From the NCBI GenBank assembly GCA_031761405.1, contig JASEVX010000084.1, positions 500,001-564,000 on the forward strand: a stretch of DNA of 64,000 nt. Reading direction: 5' to 3'. Each line of letters opens with the position of its first letter. The stretch's first letter is position 1. A program made the translations under genes and the position numbers. Below the pieces are notes generated by a model that saw nothing but the letters and a program-made list of their open reading frames with translations, was not told where the DNA came from and ran no database searches. This document shows positions 46,201 through 58,200 of this stretch, piece after piece. This DNA is from Serripes groenlandicus. Its lineage: Eukaryota; Mollusca; Bivalvia; Cardiida; Cardiidae.

Positions 46201-49200
46201 TACAAATTATCATTCCATAGCGGGTCAACAACAGAGTGCGTGCACGAATAATCAGAGTATAGGTTACGGACCGACCTCTATTATTCACCCGTCTGGCTCC
46301 GGGTATGGGAACTCTTGTACAGAGAGATCTTTTCAATCCCCAAAGGGAACTGTGTACATCGTTAAAGATAACACTTTTCCCCAATACCTTCCACCGGTCC
46401 ATTCAATGGAACCGGTCGGAAATAGACGGGAGTTCCAAGCCTACCGAGAGCATCAAAACCCAACGTATTTTGGGATGTCGAGGCATTCGGAGGGACATCT
46501 ATTTAATAGACAGTCCTTGGAAAGGCAACCCCTGAAACAGAATACGTTAGCGCATTCTGATAAAGGGAGGGCTAAACCGTCCCATACGGTTAGTTATGCC
46601 CAGACAATTGATCGAACACGACCGCTCTCGGCTGCGGAGAGAGGGTCCGTTCCGTTTGATCTCCAACAGAACATGGTTTCTTCGGAAAGTTCCATGTCTG
46701 AGTCCGACGTTGATCAACCGGTTGCAAGACCAGTTAGACGACGTCGAAATCGGATTCAGAGGACTAGGTACTCCCCCAGCTCTTCGTGTAACGAAGATGA
46801 GGGAAGCCAGTCAGCTGCAGATAATGAGCCGACTGAAGAGCGTTGGTCTCTTCAACAGGCCATTAGCGAAGTATTTCGGGTAGTACCGGATACTTTGTGC
46901 CCAAAGGTTGACGCTCCCCCTCGTCGGAAAAACCTTTCTAGCTTAGAGGAACTGAATGCGGAGATCACTACTCCGTCACAGTTACTACCTCAAGCTAACA
47001 ATTTGGGCAGAATGGTGGAACAGCTTCAGTCAACCAGGTCTCTTGACTCAGTGGCTGCAGGCTGGTTCGTCCCAGGATCCATCTCGAAAGAATGGGTCTC
47101 TCCTAAGACGTATGTCACATCTAAGGAGTTCTTCCCGGTCAAGGTACCATCCTTGGACGGGGAAGCAGCTACACTTGGACTAGCTACGCCCGCCCATGTT
47201 TTAGTGAGTTCTAAATCATTAGAGAGGTGGGAGGCCAGAGCACGGCTAGGAGTAATGGTGGCATCTCACGATGACCATTTCGCGGTGGCTCTGTCCCTCT
47301 TAATGAAAGAGGAAAATGTCTCTAGCAAAGGCGCTAGTAGAATTTTAGAGGCCTTGGATACGGGCAACAGGCATCTGATGGCTCTGCAGTTGCAGAATGC
47401 CACAGAGTTAATGTCCACGAGGAGGGATGCAGTTTTGCATGCCCCTTCCTCATTGCTACAAATTAGCAAGGACCGCCTGAGAGCCGCGCCCTTGGACTCC
47501 AAATTACTCCTGGGTGGAAGAGTAGCTGCGGTGACTGTGTCTGATGCGTCAGAACAGGCTAGACGCCTTTCGGCGAGCGCAGTTAGTGCTTTTGCTCAAG
47601 GTCAAAAACGCTCGGCAACGTCGACGTTTAAGAGCAAGCCTAAGAAGCCTGTTCAGGCTAAGAAGCATAAACGGGATCCTAAGGCGTTTGTGCCTAGGCA
47701 ATCCACTTCCACGGGTACTAAGTCGGCTAAACCGAAGGCTCCTTTTAAAACAGGGTCTAAGAATCGGCAGCCTTCAAAGTACAGCGCAGCCCCTAGGCCG
47801 CAGCCCTAGGGATACGCACCTCTCTATGGTTATCCCAAGGCCGGAGATTGCAGTCGGGGGCCGCCTGTCAGGGTTTATAGAGGAATGGGAAAGTATCACA
47901 GAGGATCGTTGGATCTTATCTGTGATACAGGAAGGTTATCTAATTCCCTTCCTTTCTCCTCCTCCACTGACAAGCGTGCCTATCGACATGTCGTCAAGGC
48001 ATCCGGCCATGTCAGAAGTGATATCATCACTTCTGAAAAAGAACGCCATAGAGAGGGTTCTCAACCCCAATTCTCGGGGTTTCTACAGCCGTCTTTTCCT
48101 CGTTCCGAAGAAAGACGGACGGTGGAGGCCGGTAATAGATTTGTCAGCGTTAAATCTATTGATACCGGTCGAGAAGTTCAAAATGGAATCGACCCGCTCC
48201 ATATGAATAGCTATTCGGGAAGGCGACTGGGCGGTCTCGCTGGACCTCACAGACGCCTATTACCACATTCCGATCGCTTCCTCGTCGAGGAAGTACCTTC
48301 GTTTTGTGGTAAATGGGGAAGTTTACCAATTCAGGGCACTTCCCTTCGGCCTCAAGTCCGCTCCTCGAGTCTTTACGAAGATAATCAATGCTGTGGGAGC
48401 CTTTCTTCGCATGAAAGGACCCCAGCTTCTTCAGTATTTCGACGATTGGCTACTCCACAGAACAGATCGTTTACTTCTCATTTACGATCTGTCTCTAGCC
48501 TGGCGGACCATTCTGCGTTTGGGTCTAATACCCAACACGCAGAAGTCGGAATTAGTTCCGTCAAGGAGGTTCACGTTCGTGGGTATGACGTTTCTCACCG
48601 ACTTAGCGGTAATTCGAGTACCTACGGACAGAGTCGATTCTCTTATCCGGAAGATCGAGCTCACACTGGAGCGGACTACGGTAACAGCCCGCTCCATGCT
48701 GTCACTTCTGGGTTCCCTGAGTGCAGCAGCCGACCTAGTCAGTCTAGGCAGGCTTCACATGCGACCCCTTCAGTATCTTTTTCTGTCCCGGTGGCGTCCA
48801 TCGGTGGACTCACTGGAACAGGAGATAGCACTGACGGATTTCTTCAAGTCACACCTTCGGTGGTGGCTGGATCCGTTAATCTATCCACAAGGGGTGCCCT
48901 TGCTCACACCACCTCCGGATCTGTACCTCTTTACAGATGCCAGTGCTGCGGATTGGGGAGCTCATTTAGAGCCACAGGGCTTTACAGCCCAGGGCATGTG
49001 GACAGCGGAGGAACGTTGTTTGCACATAAACAACTTAGAGTTGAAGGCAGTCCTGCTAGCCCTCAATCAGTTCTCTGCCTCCGTTGCGAACAGAACTGTT
49101 TTATTGTCGACGGACAATACTACTGTTGTGTCCTACATTCGCAGGCAAGGAGGAACGCACTCCCATCTTCTCTTTCTAGAGACTTGGAAGTTACTCCTTT

Positions 49201-52200
49201 GGTGCCAGGCGACGTCACTAGTACTGGTAGTGAAACACGTCCCCGGCCGTTTGAATGTCTTAGCAGACAGTCTGTCCCGCCAAAACAAAATTCTTCTGGC
49301 GGAGTGGACATTGAACCAGAGTGTAGTAAACTCGGTGTTCATGCGGATCGGGACACCCCTGGTGGATCTTTTCGCCACCAGAGTCAATCATCGGCTACCA
49401 CTCTATGTGTCACCGATGTACGATCCTGCAGCGTGGGCAGTGGACGCACTGACCCTCGATTGGAACCGCCTGTTCGGGTACGCGTTTCCCCCGTTCATTC
49501 TAGTTCCAATCGTGCTTCAAAAGGTTCTTCGCTGTCAGGAGTGCAGAATACTTTTGATAGCACCGTTTTGGCCCCAGAGGTCGTGGTTCAACGACCTCCT
49601 GGCCTGCCTCTCGGCAGATCCAATACGTCTTCCGCTTCGAGAAGACGTACTGTTTCAGCAACCAGGTCGGCGTCTTCATCCCAACCTGGCAATGCTACAT
49701 CTTCACGCTTGGACATTATCAAGCGTGCTATCCGAGAGAGAAGCTTTTCTCAGAAAGTTGCCTCTCGCATCGCAGAGTCGAGAAGACGATCCACTAGAAT
49801 CGTCTATGATTCCAAGTGGAAAATCTTCTCAGATTGGTGTGGTGCAAGGTCGGTCAATCCGGAGTGTCCCTCTGTAACTCGAATTGCCGATTTCCTTCTT
49901 TTTCTTTTTGAAGAAAAACACCTAGCAGTTAGTACGGTAAAAGGTTACCGATCTATGTTATCGAATACGCTTAAGTTCAAAGGGGGAGAGAGCATTGGTT
50001 CTAATCCATTTCTCTCTGAACTTATGCGGTCTTTCGAATTAGAGAAACCCGTTTTTAGGAGTTTAACTCCAAAATGGGATTTGTCTTGTGTCCTGTGGTC
50101 ACTTACAAGAGCGCCTTACGAGCCTCTTGAATCGACGTCTTTGAAGTTATTGACTTATAAAACCGTCTTTCTGTTAGCTTTCGCTACAGCTCGCCGTAGG
50201 AGCGAATTGCATGCTCTTTCTGTAGAGACGGGGCACATCAGATTCAATGAGTCTGATGGCTCTTTTACTCTACTGTGTCAACCAGGGTTCCTGGCTAAGA
50301 ATCAATTACCGTCGGTAATTCCGGAGCCAATTACAGTTCCTAGTCTATCTGCGAGCTGTGGGCCTTCGGATACCGACAGATCCCTTTGTCCTGTCAGAGC
50401 TCTTAAGTTCTATCTTAAGAGAGTTGAGGGGAATAGGGGTCGGAGAAAGAGGCTATTTCTCCCTCTCATAGGTCGTAACGATATATCGGCAGCATCTATT
50501 TCTCGCTGGATATCTAATACGATCAAGTTAGCGTACATAGGTTTATCGAGTCGAGATCTGTCATTTCTGCGGATTCGGCCGCATGAAGTAAGAGCACTGT
50601 CCACTAGTTGGGCTTTCTCGAACAATATTCCCCTTGAAGAGATTCTTCGCGCGGCAACTTGGAAAACTCAGTCGACCTTTTCTTCGTTTTACTTACGTTC
50701 CATGTCTGGTCAGACAGAAAACTTGTACTCTCTGGGCCCCTTGGTGGCGTCTCAGCGAGTTGTCCGCTAAATATTACACCCAACATAACTTTGAAGTAAA
50801 CACTGATTGTTCGTCATCAATCCAATCTTTTACTTCCGCTGTTGGGTTCAAGTACTTTGTAAATGAAATTAGAAAATAATACTACTACAAGGTGCTGCTA
50901 CCTGGAAAGACAGTAAGTATTGGTCGAACCTCCCGTCCGATGCTTCAAAGTCATCAGGTATTAAATGACTGGTAATGTATTTTTGACATAAAAATGAAGT
51001 TTTTCAAGTAAAACATATTTTTATTAGAAAATACTTACCAGTCATTTATAGAGTCCCGCCTCCCATCCCCGCGTCGTCACCCAACACTTAATGTTGAAAT
51101 AAAAGTGGCAAGATATCACGTGCTTTCCCGCTCTTACGGGCAACCGTGTATATCACATATACGTGAGGAATACGCAAGGCGAGTTCTTTTTCTGGATGAA
51201 TTAAGGGTGTAGAGATTATATATTAGGTATTAAATGACTGGTAAGTATTTTCTAATAAAAATATGTTTTACTTGAAAAACTTCATTTTCAAACATTGTCT
51301 TCTGCAGGTTTACTGTATGTGGGAAAGGGTCAAAACTGCAATGTTTAATTTATCCATTTCAGAGGCTCGGATCTAGTAGGTTACAATCACAAAGACAATA
51401 ATCCAGGTATAGCTCCAGAACAAGAATTCTTTGAGTAAGTATGCCGCAGAGGTCCAGATAAGGAGGGGTGGGGGTCTACAGCTCTTTTACCCTTTACCAC
51501 ATACAACAAATCTGCAGCAGACGACTCTTAAAATGTCTTCACAAAAATATGGAAAATCTATAAAATTGTAGGTATTATTACTGAAAAAAGTTGAAAACAT
51601 TTGTAGCAAAAGGAGAAATTGCCCGTTTTGAGCAATTTCTCCTTTTGATACGATGTTTTCAATAGTCGTCTGCTGCAGATGCATCGGAATGCATCTACAA
51701 GTGGGAAATGGTTAATGTCCACTGAGACGATTCTTTTGAGTACAAACAGCATTGTGGGGTATATCATTACAACTCTATTCAAGAAATTTGCTATATAAAT
51801 TGTAAAGTGGTAAAAAATCAAACACTTTAAATTCTACTCTGAAACTACTTGCCTTATAACACCTTTATTTCACATTAATGTTTCCTACATGACCATCAAC
51901 CAAATTAGAATTATTAAGGTCATTTAAACTTTGACCCTAGAGGGTGGAAAAGGGTTAAATAGATTATGAGTAATATCTCCATTTGCCTTAACCCTTTCCC
52001 GCATAAGACCATTCTGCAGCAGACGACTTTGAACATATGTTGTCAAATAATGGAAAATCTCTATAATTGAATGGATAACATATGACTAAAAGTGGAAAAC
52101 ATGGTGACAAAAGGAGAAATTGCACATTTTGTGCAATTTCTTCTTTTGTTACTATGTTTTCAAAAAGCCGTCTGCTGCAGAGGCGTCAGAAAGCGTCTAT

Positions 52201-55200
52201 ATGAGGGAAAGGGTTAATGTTTATAAAAGTCGACTGCTGCAAAGGCCTCTTTCTTCTTTTTAGTGGGAAAGGGTTAATATTGATCTTGCATTACATGGTA
52301 CATACTCCGGTGAATATTATATGGCCTCATGGCCCTCTTAATATAGGCATTGTATATTTTATCTGAACAATTAGTTAATATTCATTATTATACCCCCTTC
52401 GAAGAAGAGGGGTTATATAGGAGTCACTGTATTCGGCTGGCTGTCCGTCTGTCGGTCGGTCGGCCGGAAGCCATATTTTGTCCGGCCTATTTCTTACAAA
52501 CCACTGGGTGGAATTCAATAAATGATATGGTACCATATATGGTAATGGTACGTTATTATACCCCCTTCGAAGAAGAGGGGGTATAAAGGAGTCACTGTGT
52601 CGGGCAATCTGTCTGTCGGTTGGTCGGTCGGAAGCCATATTTTGTCCGGCCTATTTCTTACAAACCACTGGGTGGAATTCAATAAAATTTTACATGAAGC
52701 TTCTATACCAAGAGGAGATGAGGGGTTATAATTGTTTGTTATTTTACAGAGTTATGGCCCTTTTTCTTATTAAGTTATGGTGTAGGTCAAGGTGCTGTTT
52801 AGGGGGTATTTATCATCTTCAGTGATAGTTCTAGTTTATTTTATTTTTGCTACTCGTAAAGTGATTACGTTTTGTTAATTGTACGTAATTGTTTGTTATT
52901 TACTATAGTCAAATTTGCCTGAATGTAATAAAATATTTGTATTGTATTTTATTTTTATATGCATGTTCTATAAGAACCCTTTTCTTTGAATTATCATTTA
53001 ATTTTTCCTTCTTTCAGATAACAATAATCACTATTCCTATATTTATTACAGCTTTGAGTACCTGCAAGTATCGGGAAACATCTCGGACATATCGGGATTT
53101 CCAATATGGACGTTTTCAGAGCCGCTTACAGACACAGGTATCTCCATTCTCCCACTGGCCATGCTGACCGTCTGGGCACTCATATTTCTGGCTATATGTT
53201 TTGGAGCTCGTGTCTGTGGATGGGTAAGTGTGTCTTCCATTGCCGACCCTTTTAACCCTTTCCCACATACAGAAAATCTGCAGCAGACGACTTTGAAAAC
53301 ATGGTGACAAAAGCCTGAAAAATCTCCATAAAAGATAGCTTAATTGTTAAATAAAGTTGAAAACATTGTGGCCAAATGGGAAATTGCCCATCATCAGCAA
53401 TTTCACCTTTTGTCACAATGTTTTCAAAATTCGTCTGCTGCTATTGTGCCAAAATGCGTCTGCAGGTGGTAAAGGGTTAAACAGTGTCTTTTATTGGCTC
53501 ATTTCGGGGCCAATGACCCAAAATTGGCCCCATACCACTCTCCAAAAAGCATCTTTATCCAACCATTTTAGATATCATAGGGATGTAAGTAGTAACCTGT
53601 TGTTATTTAGGGGCAACCTTTCAAGTGGTGTTACCCTGTTAAATGCGCCCAAAGTTTATATTATTGACTTTAAAAACTCCAAATGTTCTAGTTGTTGTGG
53701 TGAAATTTTAGGTCGACACTTTGACATTTGCCATGTATAATTTGTAGTTGTCAGGGTAAATTTCAGGTTGACAACGTGAAATTAGCATCAAAACTTCGCC
53801 TTTTTCAACTTGTCAAGGTCAAATATTCAGGGCTACAAAACGAAAGTAGAGGCCTAATATTGAATTATTGCTTTTGATGAAAAAATTTACCTGAAAACCA
53901 CGCCTTTTCGACTTGTCGGGGCCAAATATTATTAGGGCAACAAATTAAATTAGAGGCTTAACCCTTTCCCACTTACAGCAACTATGCAGCAGACGACTAT
54001 GAAAACAATTATGAAAAAAACCATTGAAAATCTCTATAAATGAATGTATAATTACTGAATAAAGTTGAAAACATAGTGACAAAAGGTGAAATTGCTCGTT
54101 TTGAGCAATTTCTCCGTTTGTCACAATGTTTTCAAAAGTCGTCTGCTGCAGATGCGTCAGAATGGGTCTACAAGGGGGAAAGGGTTAATGTCCAGTTGTT
54201 TTGTGCGCTAAAATGTTGACAAGTTGATGGCGAAAACAGGGTTTCCGTACACATCTACTGTATGAATATTGATATATCCTAGCTTGGCTTATTGTTTTGA
54301 TGGGTATGTGTCCCTCGTGATTGTTCTATAACCCTTTCCCACATACAGTAAATATTCAGCAGATGACATTAGAAACGTATAGTGAACAATTTAGAAAGTC
54401 TCTATCATGAAGGTATAATTATTGAATGAAGTTGAAAACATTGTTGCAAATGGAGAGATTTCTCATAATGCACAGAAGTTGTCTGCATAACAACTTAATG
54501 GCCTCGGTGGTGTAGTGGTAGTGCGTTCTTCTTGGTTATGGGAGGTCGCTGGTACGATCCCCGGCAGGGTCATACCAAAGATTATACAAACGGTAGTAAT
54601 GGCTGCCCTCCTTGGCGCACAGGGTTGCGGGGTTAGCATTACGACTGACTGGCTTGTGTCAGGATGAATGAACCAGTTGTACTAGTAACTTACACTGCAG
54701 GAAATGCCATGATATAAATGAAAGAAATGTTGAAAGCTGCATAAAACACCAAACCATCAATCGACATAACAACTTTATTGCCCTACTGGCGACATCATGT
54801 TGAATGAAATTTTTGAGAAAAAAAAAAGACTGTTTCTTCCCTTGAATAGTGGATATAATTCTGTTTCAGTTGCTGTTTATCCTTGGCCCTGCGTTTCTCT
54901 CATTGATATTCACTGTTATGGCATACGGCTACAGTAACCTTGACAGCAATGGAACCGACACGTTTCTACAAGAAATATATAGTCTAGATATGGAACAGTT
55001 TAAAAATATAGACAGAAACTCTCCAGTGTTGAAGGTAGGTTAATACACTTTCTAGCTGACCTAAGCACAGAGTAATCAAAGTAATCAAAGAGGGAGTAAA
55101 CAGGTCTTTTCCCCATATCTCTCTTATCCAACGAAACCCTATGTTGTGGGTACTCAAAGGAATCGTCTCAATGAGATTCTTTTTAGTACCCACAACATAG

Positions 55201-58200
55201 GGTTAGTGGATAAAATAAGGATTTTAGATCATGTATGCAAAACGCTCCTCATTTAGAGCATTGCAATCTAAAAGTATAAAAAGTTCCATCTGTACACAGA
55301 ATTCATGCTCAAGTATCCGATTGGTCGGAAGCAAATTCATTCTCGAAATTGACCAATCAGAAGTTTTATTTGGAGTAAGGAGTTCAATAAAATTTCGTAC
55401 GCCTCTGTAGCAGACAGCTTTTTGAAAACATTGTGTCAAAAGAAGAAATTTCTCAAAACATGCAATTTCTCCTTTTGCCATAATATTTTCCACTTTTAGT
55501 CAAAGGGGCTATCCATTCAATTATAGAGATTTTCTATTTTTATGACAAATGAGTTCAAAGTTGCCTGCTGCAGAATTGTCGTATGAGGGAAAGGGTTAAG
55601 AGGTTTTAAGTTTCAGGCACAGTTTTTGATCCCTGGTTGGGTCGTACCAAAGACTTTGAAAATGGTAGAAAGAAAATCCGCTCAGGGTTTCGGGAACGAC
55701 TCCTGAATTGGGTTTTCAGGATAAATAATTCCAATGTGACTGGTAATTGTCCCCCGCTTTACGAAGTAAAACTTCGGGGACATTAAATCTCATTCGTCAG
55801 TCCGTCATTAAGTCCCTCCGTCACGCTGTCACAAAAACTTTAACCTTGGTCATAACTTCTGAACCGTAATAGGTACTGCTTTCATATTTCACATGTGTGT
55901 TCCTTGTGACAACCCCTTTCCATCAATACCAATTTTTTTGACCTTGTGACCTTGACCCTGACCGCAACCCAACCAATAAGACCCCCAAAGCGGGGGACCA
56001 TAATTCTCTGAATTTGCTTGTTTTCCCAGGAAATGCCATGAGATAACTGAAATATTGCTGAAAAATTGTGTTAAACATAATCCGGCAACTTTCTAATTTA
56101 TCTGAGTACATAGTTCTCGAAGTGAGCCATTTAGATCACTCTGTGTCAATCCTGAGTCATTCATTGTTTCAACACTTTCTATAATGATATTTACTCCTAA
56201 AATACTGGGCCAATTGCATTCAAACTTTATAGGTGTGTTCCTTATGTGGTCATCTACTAAGTTGGATTAAAGAATTAAAATTCCATGCAGAAACTTTAAA
56301 GCTGTGGAATAAGGAAGGGGGTCAAATGACAAAATTCTTCTAGTCTGAAACTACTAGGCCGAATATTAAAAATAGTTCACATGAATGGTCCTAAGTGTCG
56401 CCCTCTACCAAAAGATCTAATCTTTAAGTTGTTGCCCAAAAAATGGGCTGCAAACGGTTGTGACAGTTGAACCCTTTCCCACATATAGACGCTTTCGGAC
56501 GCCTCTGCAGCAGACAGCTTTTTGAAAACATAGTGACAAAAGAAGAAATGCTCGAAACGAGCAATTTCTCCTTTTGACACAATGTTTTCCACTTTTAGTC
56601 ATAGGTTATCCATTCATTTATAGAGATTTTCTATTTTTTGACAAAATATGTTCAAAGTCGTCTGCTGCAGAATTGACATATGACGGAAAGGGTTAACAAA
56701 GTGTATGTATTTTGAAAATCATCTGAATGTATCATATTGATCTTTGAATAATTTCACATTAACCCCACTTTTCCAACATATAGACACATTTTGACACATC
56801 TGTGGCAAACGACATTTGAAAAATTGTGGCCAAAGGAAAAATTGTTTGTTTTCAAATATACATAGAGGATATTACATGAGTGGTCATTCAATACAAAATT
56901 TTATTAAACGAGTTTTCATTAATTGATAAAAACAAGCCTTTGCGAGTTTTTAGTAATTTTAGAAAACGAGTTTAATAAAATTTTGTATTGAATGACCATG
57001 AATGTTATATTCTATTTATATCATAAATTCCAATTCAACGATTATTAGCGCAAAATATATATAACGTCGCTATATAGCACGGTCATTTTCAATGCTTTTC
57101 ATTATGACGTTACGTAGCATTGTTATTACACTAGTTATATACCGAAAAATATAGAATGACGTTATTTCATGCTGGCGACGTCATTTATGATATAATTTAA
57201 TTTATAGCAATTTTCAATAGTTTTCGATAGATTTTATCTAAGTCGTCTCCTGCAGATTTGTTGTATGTTGGAAAAGATTTATGTATTCTGAAATGATTAA
57301 AACAGTTGGATTCTGTATAGAAGTTTGTTCATATCACATGTGCAACAGACGTAGTTAGCTTGATGCAGTTCATGTTAAGGTCACAATACACCAAATAAAT
57401 TCCTTCTTTGTTTCCATGTAAATCAACCAGCTTCAACCCTCGTTTGTCACATTTTCTAAGCATTTCCCAGGTAGAACACCATATATCATTGAAAAGAGAT
57501 ACCTCTTACCTTTAAAATAATACATAGAAAATGGTGGGTCATGCATAATGCAAGAAAGAACTCTCTCTGTGAAGATGGGGACCGTCCTTTTTACCACAAT
57601 CCAGCTAGGCTGAAACTGGGTTTCCACATCCTCTACTTTCACTTTCACACAAGGTCAAAATACCTAAAATGATCAAATCAAACAATTCCAGTTCATCCTC
57701 TACATATTTACAAAGGATTTACACCCATTGTCACATATCCAATGCAGTCTGGGCCAGATGAACAACCATTTCTAGGCAAACAAAGGTTTTTTTAGAGACT
57801 ACGGTGCTGTAGATCAACCTTGCCCGCGGATGTATTTAGCGTAATTTGACCTTTAATCTATTCCAGGACTGGACTGAAGGTTTCCTATTAATCATGCATT
57901 CCATCCCCATCTGGACTGCTGTATTACCAACAATGGGTAAGATGACTGGCTCCGGGAGATTGAGTAGAAATATGTAAGTATTAGAATCAGTAGAAATATG
58001 TAAGTATTAGAATGAGTAGAAATATGTAAGTATTAGAATGAGTAGAAATATGTAAGTATTAGAATAAGTAGAAATATGTTAGTATTAGAATAAGTAGAAA
58101 TATGTAGTTATTAGAATAAGTAGAAATATGTAGGTATTAGAATAAGTAGAAATATGTAAGTATTAGAATAAGTAGAAATATATAGGTATTAGAATAAGTA

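Larger units (their letters stand above)
44374..51288 (+). mobile_element. DIRS-type tyrosine-recombinase retrotransposon, 6.9 kb
   Basis: Complete layout in intron 3, sense to the host gene: non-identical inverted ends, gag-like ORF, RT/RNase H frame, tyrosine recombinase ORF, and an internal complementary region (50953-51048). The two inverted ends (44393-44535, 51104-51243) differ at about one base, so the insertion is recent. No target duplication is evident, as expected for recombinase-mediated insertion of a circle; the right end is followed by TTTT, matching the T-run at the left end. Confidence 0.9.
51435..53051 (+). repeat. Intron 4: palindrome-MITE, TTAA MITEs, hairpin-ended elements
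   Basis: 51448-51485 and 51716-51760 are ends of a palindrome MITE, with an old TTAA MITE between them (51486-51713, stem GCCCGTTTTGAGC). Then come the young MITE at 51988 and a double hairpin-ended element at 52387-52838. 52839-53051 is AT-rich and unassigned. Confidence 0.55.
55035..57866 (+). repeat. Intron 6: mixed repeats
   Basis: Palindrome MITE (55086-55262), 5'-truncated young MITE (55397-55602), SINE pieces (55620-55740, 56018-56085), hairpin-ended element (55746-55998), young MITE (56467-56696), old MITE split by a palindrome (56757-57270). 57291-57866 is unassigned; a 71-codon minus frame at 57433-57648 has no recognisable domain. Confidence 0.5.

Noticed and set aside
47885..49650. 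First 600 or so codons of the recombinase ORF as a separate protein domain
   Set aside because: They overlap the RT frame and resemble no domain I know. I list the ORF as open but do not assign a function to this part.
53357..53740. 127-codon plus-strand frame in intron 5
   Set aside because: Starts inside an old MITE and continues into unassigned intron sequence; no domain, and it lies between two well-supported exons.
57433..57648. 71-codon minus-strand frame in intron 6
   Set aside because: The composition is protein-like, but there is no motif, no splice context and no second exon. Left unannotated as a gene.
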